Positions 1-10,493 of a stretch of DNA of 64,000 nt are shown in pieces. Source of the DNA: Neopestalotiopsis rosae. Its lineage: Eukaryota > Ascomycota > Sordariomycetes > Amphisphaeriales > Sporocadaceae. Under the pieces are notes generated by a model that was not told where the DNA came from, searched no databases, and saw only the letters and a program-made list of their open reading frames with translations. The translations under genes were made by a program, and so were the position numbers. The stretch lies in NCBI GenBank assembly GCA_023078685.1, contig JALGAS010000005.1, positions 4,836,001 to 4,900,000 on the forward strand. Reading direction: 5' to 3'. Position 1 is the stretch's first letter. The number at the start of each line of letters is the position of its first letter.

Positions 1-1143
1 TTGTTCGAAATCCTGCGCGACTGGCAGCCGTTCAGACTCGATGCACTGGGGCTAATTACACTCCTAGGTGCCGACGAAGTTGCCAAAGCGACAGGCTCCC
101 TTACCCAGAACGTCCTCACAGACTATCTTCCTCTCCTTGGAGCATACAAAATCGCGAGCAATCAAATTGCCCAAGTTGAGCCTGGCTTTGCTCTATATAA
201 CATCACTGATGGCGTTTGGATCACCGAGGTTCAGGCATGGTTCACACGATGGCTTTGGATGAACATCGAGGCAAATTATGTCACCCTGAAGTGGACACAT
301 TGCAAACAGCCACGCAAAACTTGTCCCAACCACGTGCTGTCCTTGCTTATCGGAATGATCATCAATCTTGGTCTCATCACACTCACGACGCTACAAGCTG
401 ATTGGTATGGCGTAGCAAATGCAGCAGCAATGTTTGTGTCTGTTCTCGTACGAGCCTACGTCCGGAGTGTGATGCTTGCGCGGGTCGATAAAAGTTTCTC
501 AAAAGGCGAAAAGTTCATTCAAGCTCAAAGTGATGACCCCTCACTCGCGAAATTCATCATTGTATTCCCGGAGGGCAAGCTCGCTATTTTCCATTGTGAA
601 CGAGCCTATTTGAGCGTCATGATCGACGATAAGAAGCCAATGCGTCTGCTCAGTCACATCATGTTGAGCATTGCAAGGGGTTTCGGTTGGTTGGCTTTCG
701 CCGTGCAGATTGTTGCTATTGGCCAGGCCTCTTTATCTACACAGATTGTAACGGTATTCGTGATGGTGTTGGCGAGTCTGTTTACGGTGTTTCACATTGG
801 AGAGAGATGTCGAGGTCAGATTGGCAGTTACATCAAAATTGAGCAGGAACCGATACGAGCGAAAGGTCGCCTGGATGTTTACGCAAAATTACTTCCTACA
901 AGTGAGGAAGAGAGATATATGACTAAGAGAGGCTTGTTGCCGGACAGAAAGTCGTTGTGGGGGGCTGACTGGTGGGTAAGATGGCACGAGGCTAAAACCA
1001 GGACTGATGAGAACACGAATGATGAGTCAAGGATCATATTGAATATTCCCCAGCTAGACACGGAGGTCAAGCAATGTGATACGCAGGATACCAACTCTCT
1101 TACAGATGTCGAAATGGATAACGATAGCAACGATGAGAAATAA
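1..1143 (+). CDS. Multi-pass membrane protein of unknown function, 5' end outside window
   Basis: The frame is open from base 1 to a TAA at 1141-1143 and gives 380 residues. The first codon is TTG, and alignment with the paralogue at 11,878-12,996 puts the true start just left of the window, so the gene is cut at its 5' end. I see hydrophobic segments near residues 113-150 (two) and 225-265 (two), and a hydrophilic acidic C-terminus of about 70 residues. The N-terminal block with PFR.DALGL.TL.GADEV is shared with the paralogue, as are LYN.(T/S)D, WLTRWL-like and DWWG/DWYG blocks. I do not recognise a characterised family, and both N-terminus and membrane segments suggest an integral membrane protein. 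It converges with the HET-like gene at 1443-2465. The coding call is strong because of the conserved paralogue. Confidence 0.75.
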   Translation: MFEILRDWQPFRLDALGLITLLGADEVAKATGSLTQNVLTDYLPLLGAYKIASNQIAQVEPGFALYNITDGVWITEVQAWFTRWLWMNIEANYVTLKWTHCKQPRKTCPNHVLSLLIGMIINLGLITLTTLQADWYGVANAAAMFVSVLVRAYVRSVMLARVDKSFSKGEKFIQAQSDDPSLAKFIIVFPEGKLAIFHCERAYLSVMIDDKKPMRLLSHIMLSIARGFGWLAFAVQIVAIGQASLSTQIVTVFVMVLASLFTVFHIGERCRGQIGSYIKIEQEPIRAKGRLDVYAKLLPTSEEERYMTKRGLLPDRKSLWGADWWVRWHEAKTRTDENTNDESRIILNIPQLDTEVKQCDTQDTNSLTDVEMDNDSNDEK

Positions 1144-1442
1144 ATAGCTATTTACATTGGAATATTACTGATACAGCCGTATCAGAGAAATGAATAGACC
1201 CTCAATACAAAAGTTCTTCTGAACAAAATGATCTTGATGGTGACTTTCCGTATCCAGAACTCCAATAATGGTTGCCCGCCTTTTTCTATTTTCTATTCTT
1301 CTAAACAAGAAGAGAGGAAACCAACGTATGTACAGATTGGATATGCCGCTTTTCGTTCGACCAACAGCCCCTTCCAGGCTGTTCATAGATAGCCACATTA
1401 CTCAGGTGCACGTGGCGTATCGACTACACCATAACATGTTGC

Positions 1443-2465
1443 TTACAATTGAGGCCGAGTATCGAATGTAGCAGAGTCGATCGTTGAGTCTTTAAACAGA
1501 GCTGTGATCTCCTTTTCATACAGAGCTCTGATCTTTTTTTGTAACCGAGTCGAGTCACTCTCAACAGATGTTCGGCCCCACTTTAGTGCGTGCTCAAGCA
1601 GAGCTTTGTCGGCTCTGTAAAGTATCCTTGGCTTTCCCAGCCTTGCATACAGTAATGGACGCCAATTGGATACGTCCTCAATTGTCGCCCCGTCGAACGA
1701 AGATTTAAGGATATTCTCAAGTTCCATGACGCCATCTCGGCACTCAAACAAAAGTTTTGGGGCTAGTATTGCCTCAAACAATGTCCACAGTCGACTGCCC
1801 CAACTTGAAAATGAAATCCGCAGGAAACACTCGGCATATGAGGAGGTCCGGCTCAGGAGGGCGATGTCAGTGTCCAGAACGACCACAGCGAGTGCATTTC
1901 CCATAACATCTTGCAAAGTTTGATAAGTTCTCCATGCGAAACCGGTGAGGGGTGAGCTCCGTAGCGGTAAGCACATGATGTCGATCCAAATATAGACTGG
2001 ATAGTCCGGAGGCAGTTTTTGAATTGGCATAGCCGATTTAACACACCGGAGGATGCGTCTCAATTGACATTGTGGTAGCTCGTTTCGTTCCGTGTTACAG
2101 AGCCCATCTGCCAAGGCATGCGATATGGCAAAGTACTTCATGTTGTCGACCATGGGTTCGACCTTTATCTCAATCCCCTCATCTCTTTCGTCCAAACGTA
2201 ACAATGCTGCGCCGTGGGATTCAAGCGTTTTTCGTAACTGATGCGGGTCTGCTCCAAGCAATGGACATGAGCATTTGGGCGATGTATGTCCAGGTAGAAT
2301 TTCAGAAGTTCTCAGGTCGTTAGCGAAACATGTCGCTTTTGTGCAAGCAGAGTGGTTTTTGCTTTTCTGGGTTTGGCCTATATCGTAATAGGTTTTCTCC
2401 CAACTCGTCGAACATTGCTCTTGAACCCGACTAGCGATGTTTACGCATACCACCGAGTCCAACAT
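1443..2465 (-). CDS. HET-like (heterokaryon incompatibility family) protein, possibly truncated, core Trp lost
   Basis: About 340 residues from the ATG at 2465; the open frame continues to about 2540 without another ATG, so an upstream exon may be missing. Family hallmarks are a Cys/His-rich stretch, then ISHALADG, then an island with WIDIMCLP, a VVVLDTD block and a SSWGSRLWTLFEA block. These match the order in one fungal HET subfamily (ISHVWADGLGN, WIDTLCVP, VLVLD, RLWTLQE). HET proteins trigger incompatibility or programmed cell death after non-self recognition. Here the conserved SHxW motif reads SHAL, so the tryptophan is absent. The protein is shorter than most relatives at both ends. 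It may be a decayed or regulatory HET protein; the family call is good, the exact start is not. Confidence 0.62.
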   Translation of the reverse strand: MLDSVVCVNIASRVQEQCSTSWEKTYYDIGQTQKSKNHSACTKATCFANDLRTSEILPGHTSPKCSCPLLGADPHQLRKTLESHGAALLRLDERDEGIEIKVEPMVDNMKYFAISHALADGLCNTERNELPQCQLRRILRCVKSAMPIQKLPPDYPVYIWIDIMCLPLRSSPLTGFAWRTYQTLQDVMGNALAVVVLDTDIALLSRTSSYAECFLRISFSSWGSRLWTLFEAILAPKLLFECRDGVMELENILKSSFDGATIEDVSNWRPLLYARLGKPRILYRADKALLEHALKWGRTSVESDSTRLQKKIRALYEKEITALFKDSTIDSATFDTRPQL

Positions 2466-2519
2466 TTCGTATTTGCCTTTGTAAGCTGGTAATTCATGGC
2501 CACCTAAGTCAAAGTTCAA

Positions 2520-3836
2520 TATGTAGATACGATATTGATCAGCTTAGGAACAGAATAAATATTCAAAGAGAAGAAATCTCGGATAAGCTGTTGTGACTGC
2601 TGTCACGATGAGTCGTTAACATGATGCAGGAAATGAACAAGCAAGGAGCCGTGTGCGGTCATAGCCAAACTTATGTAGGTACGTAGTACCTTGACTGGAG
2701 TCCAATTTCTAACCCTGCTTAAGGCCAGGCAGGGGCTACTCACTACCAAGCCACATGGCGTATGGAATGTGTGTATAAGTATAAACAACTCATGCAAGCC
2801 CCATTGAGGCATGTTTGCTTGCACTCATGATCATAGCATCTGAAACTTGGTGTTTCCTGTGACTACTACGCGGTCCGCTTTTGCCCAAAAAAACAAAAAG
2901 TTTCTCGCCTTGAAAATATGCGTGATACCTTGTGAATGCATATGACTGTGTTCGAGTACTTGCTTTCGAAAAGGGGGACGATGCAGTACGTTCAGCAAGT
3001 GATGATGCGGCCTCCAAACTCATTTCCGGTCTCTTTGAATCAGGATGTTACTAACAAGGGAGGGTAATATTACATGGGCACTAACAGAGCTGAAGAAGCG
3101 CAAGACCTCTTGAAAATAAGTAATGATACTGTGTCCAGGGTACACTAAAGATAAGGCTGCTCGTGAAGACTGCATTACCCCAGTCCATCTTCAATTACTA
3201 CTTCGTGGAACACAAAGGTCCCGGCATGGATCTCGTACATCATCTTGATAAAAGGGTTAGCGGCAATAGAGGATCCGAGCGCTCGGGACGCTATGGTTGC
3301 ACTACATATTACACTAGCTGGTGCGCTCAAAAGCCAACTTTAGGTACACTAAGCGCATAATTCTGCGCTTGGAGCCTAGGTGTGGATTCAAGCTCAATTA
3401 TGGTTGCCCCAAATCAAGCACTGCGTTGTGTATTACGCATCGCAGCAAATTCTATTTGACCATCACACAACCATCTGCTACATTACTTCTGGGTTCCGCA
3501 GTTATCGAATTGTGGTTTATTAGCTAATCACGACTGCGACTCTTATGCACACTGCCAAGGTAAAGTATCAGTGAATTTGAACAAAGTCATGTAAATTGCT
3601 AAACTTGACTCGTGGTTGGTGAGGAACTCCTTTACACCTAACTATTGACTGCACTAACTGCTGGCAAGGCTATCTATCCCTATATATCATTTATTCACGT
3701 GTTGCTCAGGTCAAATACATAGGGGTCACCAATCTCTAAGTCCATCGCCGAACAACCAATACGACAGTTCACACGAATGTATCAACGAACCCTTTTTCAA
3801 GGGAAAAAAAAAAAGGTGTGCTTCGCTGAGGCTAAC
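2520..3836. other. Intergenic region without supported genes
   Basis: Scattered short frames only, none with family resemblance, splice structure or compositional support. It includes the upstream region of the HET-like gene and leads into the SDR relic that begins at 3837. Confidence 0.6.
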
Positions 3837-4100
3837 GGCGCGGCCACGGCGCCTGTAATAGCCATGCGCGGCCACCACGTCTTCGCGACGGGCTGCCCTG
3901 GTAATAGCCGACAATGGATGCGGGCTCGATGTGCCGGTCAACAACGCTGACATAGACTATGTTCGGCCGGTACTCGATATCGATGTCGCAACGGCCCAGC
4001 GCCTCCGCGGCATCAGTCTATGGTGTCCGTCTCTTCGGATAATTCAGGTCTTTGCCGACATGGTGATCGCAGCCGATAACCGAATGGTGAACGCTAGCTT
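3837..4100 (+). pseudogene. Relic of an AYR1-like short-chain dehydrogenase
   Basis: Two adjoining pieces in different frames resemble 1-acyldihydroxyacetone-phosphate reductase-type SDRs. The first (3837-3890) reads MRGHHVFAT, matching the RGHHVFAT segment after the Rossmann glycine motif. The second (3901-4098) reads GLDVPVNNADIDYV followed by VLDID and RIIQVFADMVI, matching the LDVLVNNAG.DYV / LDID / QAFADLLI order. Roughly 50 residues between the pieces are missing, NNAG reads NNAD, and the catalytic Ser-Tyr-Lys half is absent. The local GC content is higher than in the flanks, which fits an old coding fragment. No start, stop or splice structure remains, so I treat it as a dead fragment. 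Confidence 0.55.
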
Positions 4101-6021
4101 GTCCGCTTTTTTCTTTAACTGTCCATGGTACTATATATTCTCTGCTGACTTTTCGCCTAATGCCTGAGCTCTTGACTCTACACTCCGTAGACTGAGCTTC
4201 TTTCATTACTAAACTCACTCATTCCCCCCGCTTACCTCCCACAGAACCATGTAGCGGCAGGGTTGATACCCAAAAGCGACATATGCCTGGCCTAGGCTGA
4301 TCTTAATGCCCTTTTCGAAACGCAGCATCATCACCTGCGGACCAAGAGTCGTGATAGCAAGATTCATTTCAATGATGCGGCTATTTCCGACACGACAAAG
4401 TACTTTTGCGAATTGATCCACGCAGCCACGGACAAAATCAACCAGTTGAAGAGAAACCATTCGTATTCCTTGGAGCTAAATTATTGATGGTTCACCCCAC
4501 AAGCAGCCTATGGCAGCTTACTGACGGGGCATATACAGCAGAGGTCGTCCATGTGACATGCGGTGGCACGATCCATGGGGCATACTTGAACCTGCTGTAA
4601 AGCTGATCGAACATGTTTTATCTTTGGAGAGTGATAATGCAAGATTATTTCCTTTTTCTCGTCCCTTCTTAGAAATAAGTAATGCCATAGGTGGGACAAC
4701 AGCAATTGCGGAAGTCATTTACCCCATGATGACATTCGTACTTGATGTCCCTCGGGGGACGCCCTTGGCATCGATTCGCATGAGCTGAGCTCACTGAAGA
4801 TGTCCGCATGCATGGGATCTGGCTTGTCTGGTGCAAGTAGACGCAGACAGGGATAGTGACAGGGGCCGTAGTTCGTATCCCGGCCGCAGCTGCATTTGGC
4901 TTGCATTTGGCTTGCTAGGGGGAGGTGCTTCACGCCCGAAAGCTGCATTGCTCATCTGGCTCTAAGCCAATCCCATGATAGATTGATCAAAGAACATCAG
5001 GTTCAACTAATTTACAGTGCTTCGGTAAGATCTTTAGCCTCGTCTCCTTGCTCTGGTAAACCAGGCATAGAAAGGGATATAAATGGCGATTGCAGAGTAA
5101 GAGGAACCTAGCCTGCACTATGTAATCCACCTCAAACCTCTCCTTACTGTAAGGCGTATCATTATTTACGTCCGTCCCAGAACATGATACGCCACAAGTC
5201 GCTTGTGTTTATAACCGTCCGTGTAATTGCTGGAGAGCCTAATCGAGGCAGCCGGTTGTGTGGGAAGGATTGTTTGTCCCCTTTTGTGCGCGTTGGATCT
5301 TCAGCACGAAAGAATCGTCTTTGGCGTTAATGTCAGGTTTTCTATACGTTATATCGAGACTAAGACTTTTTTTTAATCTGACTTTTTCCTGCGAAAAGGC
5401 ACAGCTTGCTATCCAGTATTGTCGTGACTAATGGTTGGGGAGAGCACTTGCCGAAGAATCAACTGCAGTAACGAGGCTTTCTTCCATGAGCTCGTAAATC
5501 GTACTGTACTTCCAATCATCTTCTATCTTGGGACCTTTGTTTAGTCCTTGTTGTTTTTCAGGAGGGGGGTTGGAAAGTAGGATCAAGTTTTGACAGGATT
5601 TGGAATACCTGAAAAGTATTTAGATGCTTCTTCGATTTCTACTTTTTCTTTTTCTGTGTTTCCTTTTTTTCTTTCCCTTTTTTTAAGAGGGGGGGGGGGG
5701 GGGGGGGGGGTGGAGGCTGGGAACACTGAAAATGTATGAATCATAGACCACCGTTCCCACAGTCGTGGTGGGACCATGAACATTGTCGTGCCACACAATC
5801 GTTGTGCAATGAAACAACTATGTCATCTGACACAATCATTGTCCCCAAACAAAAATTGTTGCACTAATGCGTATTAGATCAGTCAGATACCGTGGTGGTA
5901 CCGAGCCCTTTAGCAATGCAATATCATTTATTTGTTTTCCAACGCTTCTTAAGTTTGACTAAACACTTGAAGTATGGGTACGGTAATGAACATGTTGCAT
6001 GCGGAGTTACATGAATGTCTT
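4101..6021. other. Gene-free intergenic stretch with a polypyrimidine run and poly-G tract
   Basis: No supported gene. The notable content is a T/C-rich run at about 5636-5684 followed directly by an uninterrupted G tract at 5689-5710. It also contains the 3' flank of the reductase gene that ends at 6022. Confidence 0.55.
5689..5710 (+). repeat. Homopolymeric G tract, 22 nt
   Basis: Twenty-two consecutive G residues preceded by about 50 nt that are almost entirely T and C. Such a purine/pyrimidine asymmetric block can form G-quadruplex or triplex structures and is length-unstable; its exact length in an assembly is unreliable. Confidence 0.9.
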
Positions 6022-7295
6022 TCAAGGCTCCTTCACCTCGACATACAGCTTGCCAATCTTATCTCCCGTGAACAATTTCTCAAAGGCAGTATCGGCCATA
6101 CTGATTCCACCTTTGACAATAGTTTCCTTCGTCTTGATCTTCCCTTCAGCAATCCATTGTAACAGAGCGACCCGAGCCTCAGGAACATCTTTAATGTGAT
6201 CCATGACCACGAATCCTTCCATCCGTACGCGCTGCTTTGCGATCTCGATTATGTTCTTGATTCCCTGCCTCTCAGGCTCTGGAAGGTTGTAATGTGCCAT
6301 GCCGCCACATATGATGTACCGAGCAAACATGGCAGCTCTGGAGAGGGCAACTTCCAACAACCAGCCACCGATGTTGTCCCAATATACATCGATTAGATCC
6401 GGCGTCGCCTCCTCAAGCTTCGCGACAAAGTCTGACGACTTGTAATTGAGCGCGACATCATAGCCGAGCTCGTCGCAAAGCCAGCGGCACTTCTCGTCGG
6501 AGCCGGTGATACCAATTACACGAGCACCTTTGATCTTGGCAATCTGACCGACTATATGTCCTGTAGCACCACTGGCTCCAGAGACAACCACCGTGTTGCC
6601 GGCTTGTACATCTGCTTTGTTCTTGAGCCCAACATACGCGGACATGGCAGGTCCATCTAGGATAAGTTATTAGCAATGATTTGGTAGTGTTAATCAGAGA
6701 GTGAATCTAAATTCTTACTGAACGCCACTGTCAGCATATCAGTCAACTTCGCGCCTTCAGGCAGCTTGATGTTCTCAACCATCTGTTCCGGAACAATCGC
6801 TACTTCGGTCCAGCCAGTGAGTGCGTATACGATGTCTCCCGCTTCAGCTTTTGCCGACTTGCTTGCCAGGACGCGAGAGATGGCGCCACCCACCACTGTT
6901 CGAAACAAAAATAACATTATTAAGTGACTTCATTCTTTGCAAGAAAGTGAGACGACTGGCCGCCAGGAGACTACCCAGTGTCAATCACTTACTTTTTTGG
7001 CCAATGGCCACGGGAGCGATATAAGACCGTCTGTCTGGGACAATATTAGCACAACACGCTAGTTGGTTCATATCCGAGATTGTAACATGCCATTTAGCAT
7101 TCCTCGCATGTACGGGTCGAGCGATAAATACAAAACCTCGAGGAGAAGTTGTCCATCTTGCAACTGCTCTGCTGTCGGAGCCAGCTCTGACTTTGCTTCA
7201 AAGGTTCGGCCTGGAATCACAGAAAGTGTTGGCCGTTCGGCCAGGCACAAGGTTGTGTTCTGTCGCGACATTCTTGGAATCGTTACGCAAGCCAA
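6022..7295 (-). CDS. Zinc-less MDR oxidoreductase (leukotriene B4 12-hydroxydehydrogenase / NADP-dependent alkenal reductase type)
   Basis: Model complement(6022..6656, 6719..6895, 6993..7034, 7091..7295) gives 352 residues. It likely reduces alpha,beta-unsaturated carbonyls with NADPH in the cytosol. The N-terminus carries ERP, a LSLDPYMRGMLND block and RRSYIAP, and the Rossmann part carries VSGASGATGHIVGQIAK and VIGITGSDEKC, the family's GxxGxxG signature. The C-terminus reads FTGDKIGKLYVEV, typical of the family. No zinc-binding cysteines are seen. Intron 1 (7035-7090) has a GC-AG border with a GCTAAT branch-like site; introns 6896-6992 and 6657-6718 are GT-AG. An in-frame ATG at 7271 (MSRQN) is an equally good start. 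The gene neighbours a P450 and an SDR and may act with them. Family call is firm; substrate unknown. Confidence 0.88.
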
Positions 7296-8129
7296 CCAGT
7301 TCAGGTACTGAGAGATCAGAGAGGGCGAGGAGCAGAGGTAGAAAAATTGACATCCGACGGGATTTCAATTCGTGGACGGGGTTTCCCCTCTGTTTCCATC
7401 TTTATTTTTGTTGATGAAGTCCTGAATTTCAAGGTTGCTGCAGGTGGACTGTTGGTGCTTGACTTGGCGGTCGACTGCCTTCTTTCGTAAAAGTAAGGCC
7501 ATAACGCCTCCGCAAAACGACCAGGTCCTGTGTGCAGGGCCCTGGTCGCTGAAGCATGACCCTCAACGGACTGTGGAGAGGAGGCCTAGCGCGGGGCTTT
7601 GTGGCAGTAGTGGAAGCTGCGATTATCACTGAGCGGGTGTGCAAATTAGAGCTTTACTAGCACCTTAGGGAAATATTCCTTTCTTCGAACATCAATAAAT
7701 ACACGCTGCCGAATATCTGGAGTTTCCATCTCTCTCCTATCCAATGATCCGACAGGTCAACGGAGCAGGCTATAAAGTCGTTTATAAGCAGGGTACACCA
7801 TACGAGCCAAGCCACAATGCGAAGGACTACACCATTTGAACCAATAACATGCTGCGAATCACCAACTATACTTGGAGCCACAATAGTCAAGCCTGCTCCA
7901 CCATATCTGGCTTATCAATATTGCAGAGTAGGGGAATTGGCGAGTTGATGTGGTAAAGATGATGGATAGTACCAAAATTGGAGACCACTGTTCCAAATTG
8001 TCTTTTTCTCGGACGTTGTGCGCACACTGAATTCTTAACTTTAAAGAATCATCTTTGATATGGTCGTACCGCCAATGCGTTCAATGCGTTGTAATTCTTG
8101 TGGTAGCTCTGCTTCGTATCTTGCTGAGA
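7296..8129. other. Intergenic region without supported genes
   Basis: Contains the upstream region of the reductase and the 3' flank of the P450. I see no coding, repeat or RNA signal. Confidence 0.6.
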
Positions 8130-9914
8130 TCACTTCGTGGCCCCTGCTTGTGAGACAGAATTTCTTGAGTTGAAGATCAGAAATGGGCCGTCGTGGCTCG
8201 AGTTGAAGCAATCATGGGTGGCAAACTCATGTTGCCGGCCTCTGTCTCTGCCCTCTCCGACGGAACCCAATGGACCCGGCGCGGCTTCAAAGTCGAAGTA
8301 CCAAAATGTCTTGGCGAGGACGAGCGATATTTCCAGATAGGCCAGTGGCTTACCAACACAATTTCGTGGACCAATAGAGAAGCTGGCAAATGCGTCGCTC
8401 ATCCGCTTTCTAGTGTTAATATCGTATTCAGGGTCCCTCGATCCGCCGGCACCAGCAGAGACCCAACGTTCGGGTTTGTACGCAAAGGGGTCAGGGAATA
8501 TCATGGCGTTATGACTCAAGGCATAGACATTCACCCCGAATAGCGTGCCCCGGGGTATGAACTGCCCGTCGATGAATAAAGGTTGTTTATCTGTGACCAC
8601 TTGTTGTCTCCAGAGATTGGCCGATATTGGAGGGGACATGCGCAAGGCCTCGTCGATGCAGGCGCGGAGGTAATGACAGCTCGCCAATAGCGGACCGTTA
8701 TGAATCTCGTCGCCATTGGAAAATGTGGACCGAATCTCGTCGGCAAGCCGTGCATAGCAATTTGGATTTCGGGACAGGTACCAGAAAGCGGACGTCATAG
8801 CCGTTGCCACTGTATCTCCCCCGGCTGCAAGAAACACCATCGCCTCTTTCCAAACGGCGCTGTCGCGTGTCTTGGCCGCCTCACTCGGGAGCTCATGGGC
8901 GACAAACGAGTAAAAGTCTGGCTTTTCGTGAACGTCCAAGGCGAGACGGGATCTGACCATTTTCTCCAACAAGCGTATGAATTTCTCCCGGATCGCGTAA
9001 AAGAGATGGTCGAATACAGTATTTGTGTGCACCTTGTGGAAAGCCGGGAAATGGTGTGAGATATTTCCAACAAAAAAGCTCATGCTTATGGATCGTGCAA
9101 AAAATTGGTTTTCGTCGCTGACTTGCGTCCCAAGATCGTATCCAAGGGCAAGCTCGCCTACAATATCGATGGCGAGGTGGCTCATCCTCTTCGTCATATT
9201 GACAGGCTTCTGCGCTGATTCGGAAAGCTGTCTCAGGAAGACATCAATGTGGGACTGGACAGCTGGTGCGAATAATCGAATCGATCTCTCAGAAAATGCA
9301 TGGCCGACGAGTTTTCGCTTCGCGCGATGAAGGTCTCGGTCAAGAGTATTGAATACACTATAGACTCCATTACGCGTCAGGAGTTCGTAAGTGAAAGCTT
9401 TCGTGACTCGTTCGTCGTTCTCATAGATACCTGTCAATGACACCTCAGTCAGTGTGTGAAAAGCAACAACTGGCTACGATCAGCTTACTCTTAAAGGCGG
9501 TGACGCTATTGAAAATGAGCCGATTAGGCGCCAGCCGTACTACAGGTCCTGTGCATATGTTCAGCATTATATGGTAGATGAGGAGAGGAGGAAAATATCC
9601 TAGGGGAAATAGTCGGGTACCTACCGTATATTTCATGTAGTCGGAAGACCACCAAAGGCAGTCGCTTTCGAGCCGCAAGTATGCCGGCATAACCGTCAGT
9701 CAGCTTCGCAACGACGGGCCCCGGGTAGTTGCGTAGAGGGTGCAACAGCAGGCGGTATGATACAACGAGGAGTATCTAGAGTAGATAAGAATGATGACAA
9801 GGGACCTCGACTCTGAACGCCTATCACGCATGCGCAGATTGCCTAGCTTACAATTAATGGTAGAGAGTATGCCGCATACTGGGCTGCAATGATGGGGGAT
9901 TTGACAACTGCCAT
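8130..9914 (-). CDS. Cytochrome P450 monooxygenase
   Basis: Model complement(8130..9430, 9489..9548, 9625..9775, 9852..9914) gives 524 residues. It is an ER-anchored class II fungal P450 that needs a P450 reductase. Exons 1-2 encode an N-terminal membrane anchor followed by YRLLLHPLRNYPGP, the usual hinge. The I-helix AGGDTV lies near 294-299, ExxR as EALR near 352-355, PERW near 411-414, and the haem loop FSIGPRNCVG near 442-451 with Cys about 449. All motifs are intact, so the enzyme is probably active. The tiny first exon (63 nt) was found from frame and donor consensus. It sits between an MDR reductase and a divergent SDR, as in small secondary-metabolite or detoxification clusters. The CYP family was not resolved; a relic of a related P450 lies at 13,768-14,390. 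Confidence 0.9.
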
Positions 9915-10493
9915 ATCACCAAGGTGAAATTTTGACAAGAGTGAAACGAGTGACGTGTGTGACTACATGGGTAGCTTGTCAGGCGCTGACGCAGGATGGG
10001 AATGTCGAGAATGATCTTCTCTCGTAGCCGTGAGTAGTGGCTACGGCTGTGTGCGAGCTTCAAAAATGACGAACAGTGGAAAGTTGAGACCGGTCGTCAG
10101 GTCACAAGTTTGTCAACGAGACCAAATTATTCTTGGCCGCGGGTGCCGCAAATGTGCTCGGCCCGGGGGTATACTTGAAGAGTTATGCCTGCTATGCACG
10201 ACTTCCGTTGGTTACAATGGAGGCCGGGGCAAGAACCTGGATTCTTGGATTTTGCTTGAACCTACGCACTACTTTCGGGTTTCACTGCGAATTGACTCTT
10301 TCCTAGCTGCGACAGGTGCTGTTCCCATGTTCTGCCTCTCTTGCAGACCCTTCTAAGGAGCGCAACCGAGCATTTCAATATTCAACACTATACCTACCTA
10401 CCTACCTAGGTAGGTACCTACTTATTGACATTCGCTTTCGAACCCGTTCCGTCTTCGGGGTCCACTTCTCCACAACGGCTAGCACGCGCAAAC
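9915..10493. promoter_or_regulatory. Divergent promoter region between the P450 and the SDR
   Basis: The 579 bp between the two start codons should carry control elements for both genes. The only clear structure is a TACC/GGTA repeat cluster at 10,391-10,420 with a perfect 18 bp palindrome at 10,399-10,416, about 80 bp upstream of the SDR start. No other gene is seen. Confidence 0.5.
10399..10416. repeat. Perfect 18 bp palindrome in the divergent promoter
   Basis: The sequence tacctacctaggtaggta equals its own reverse complement and is embedded in a run of TACC units. It could be a binding site for a dimeric regulator, but similar TACC/AGGT runs occur in fungal intergenic DNA by chance or slippage. 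Confidence 0.7.
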
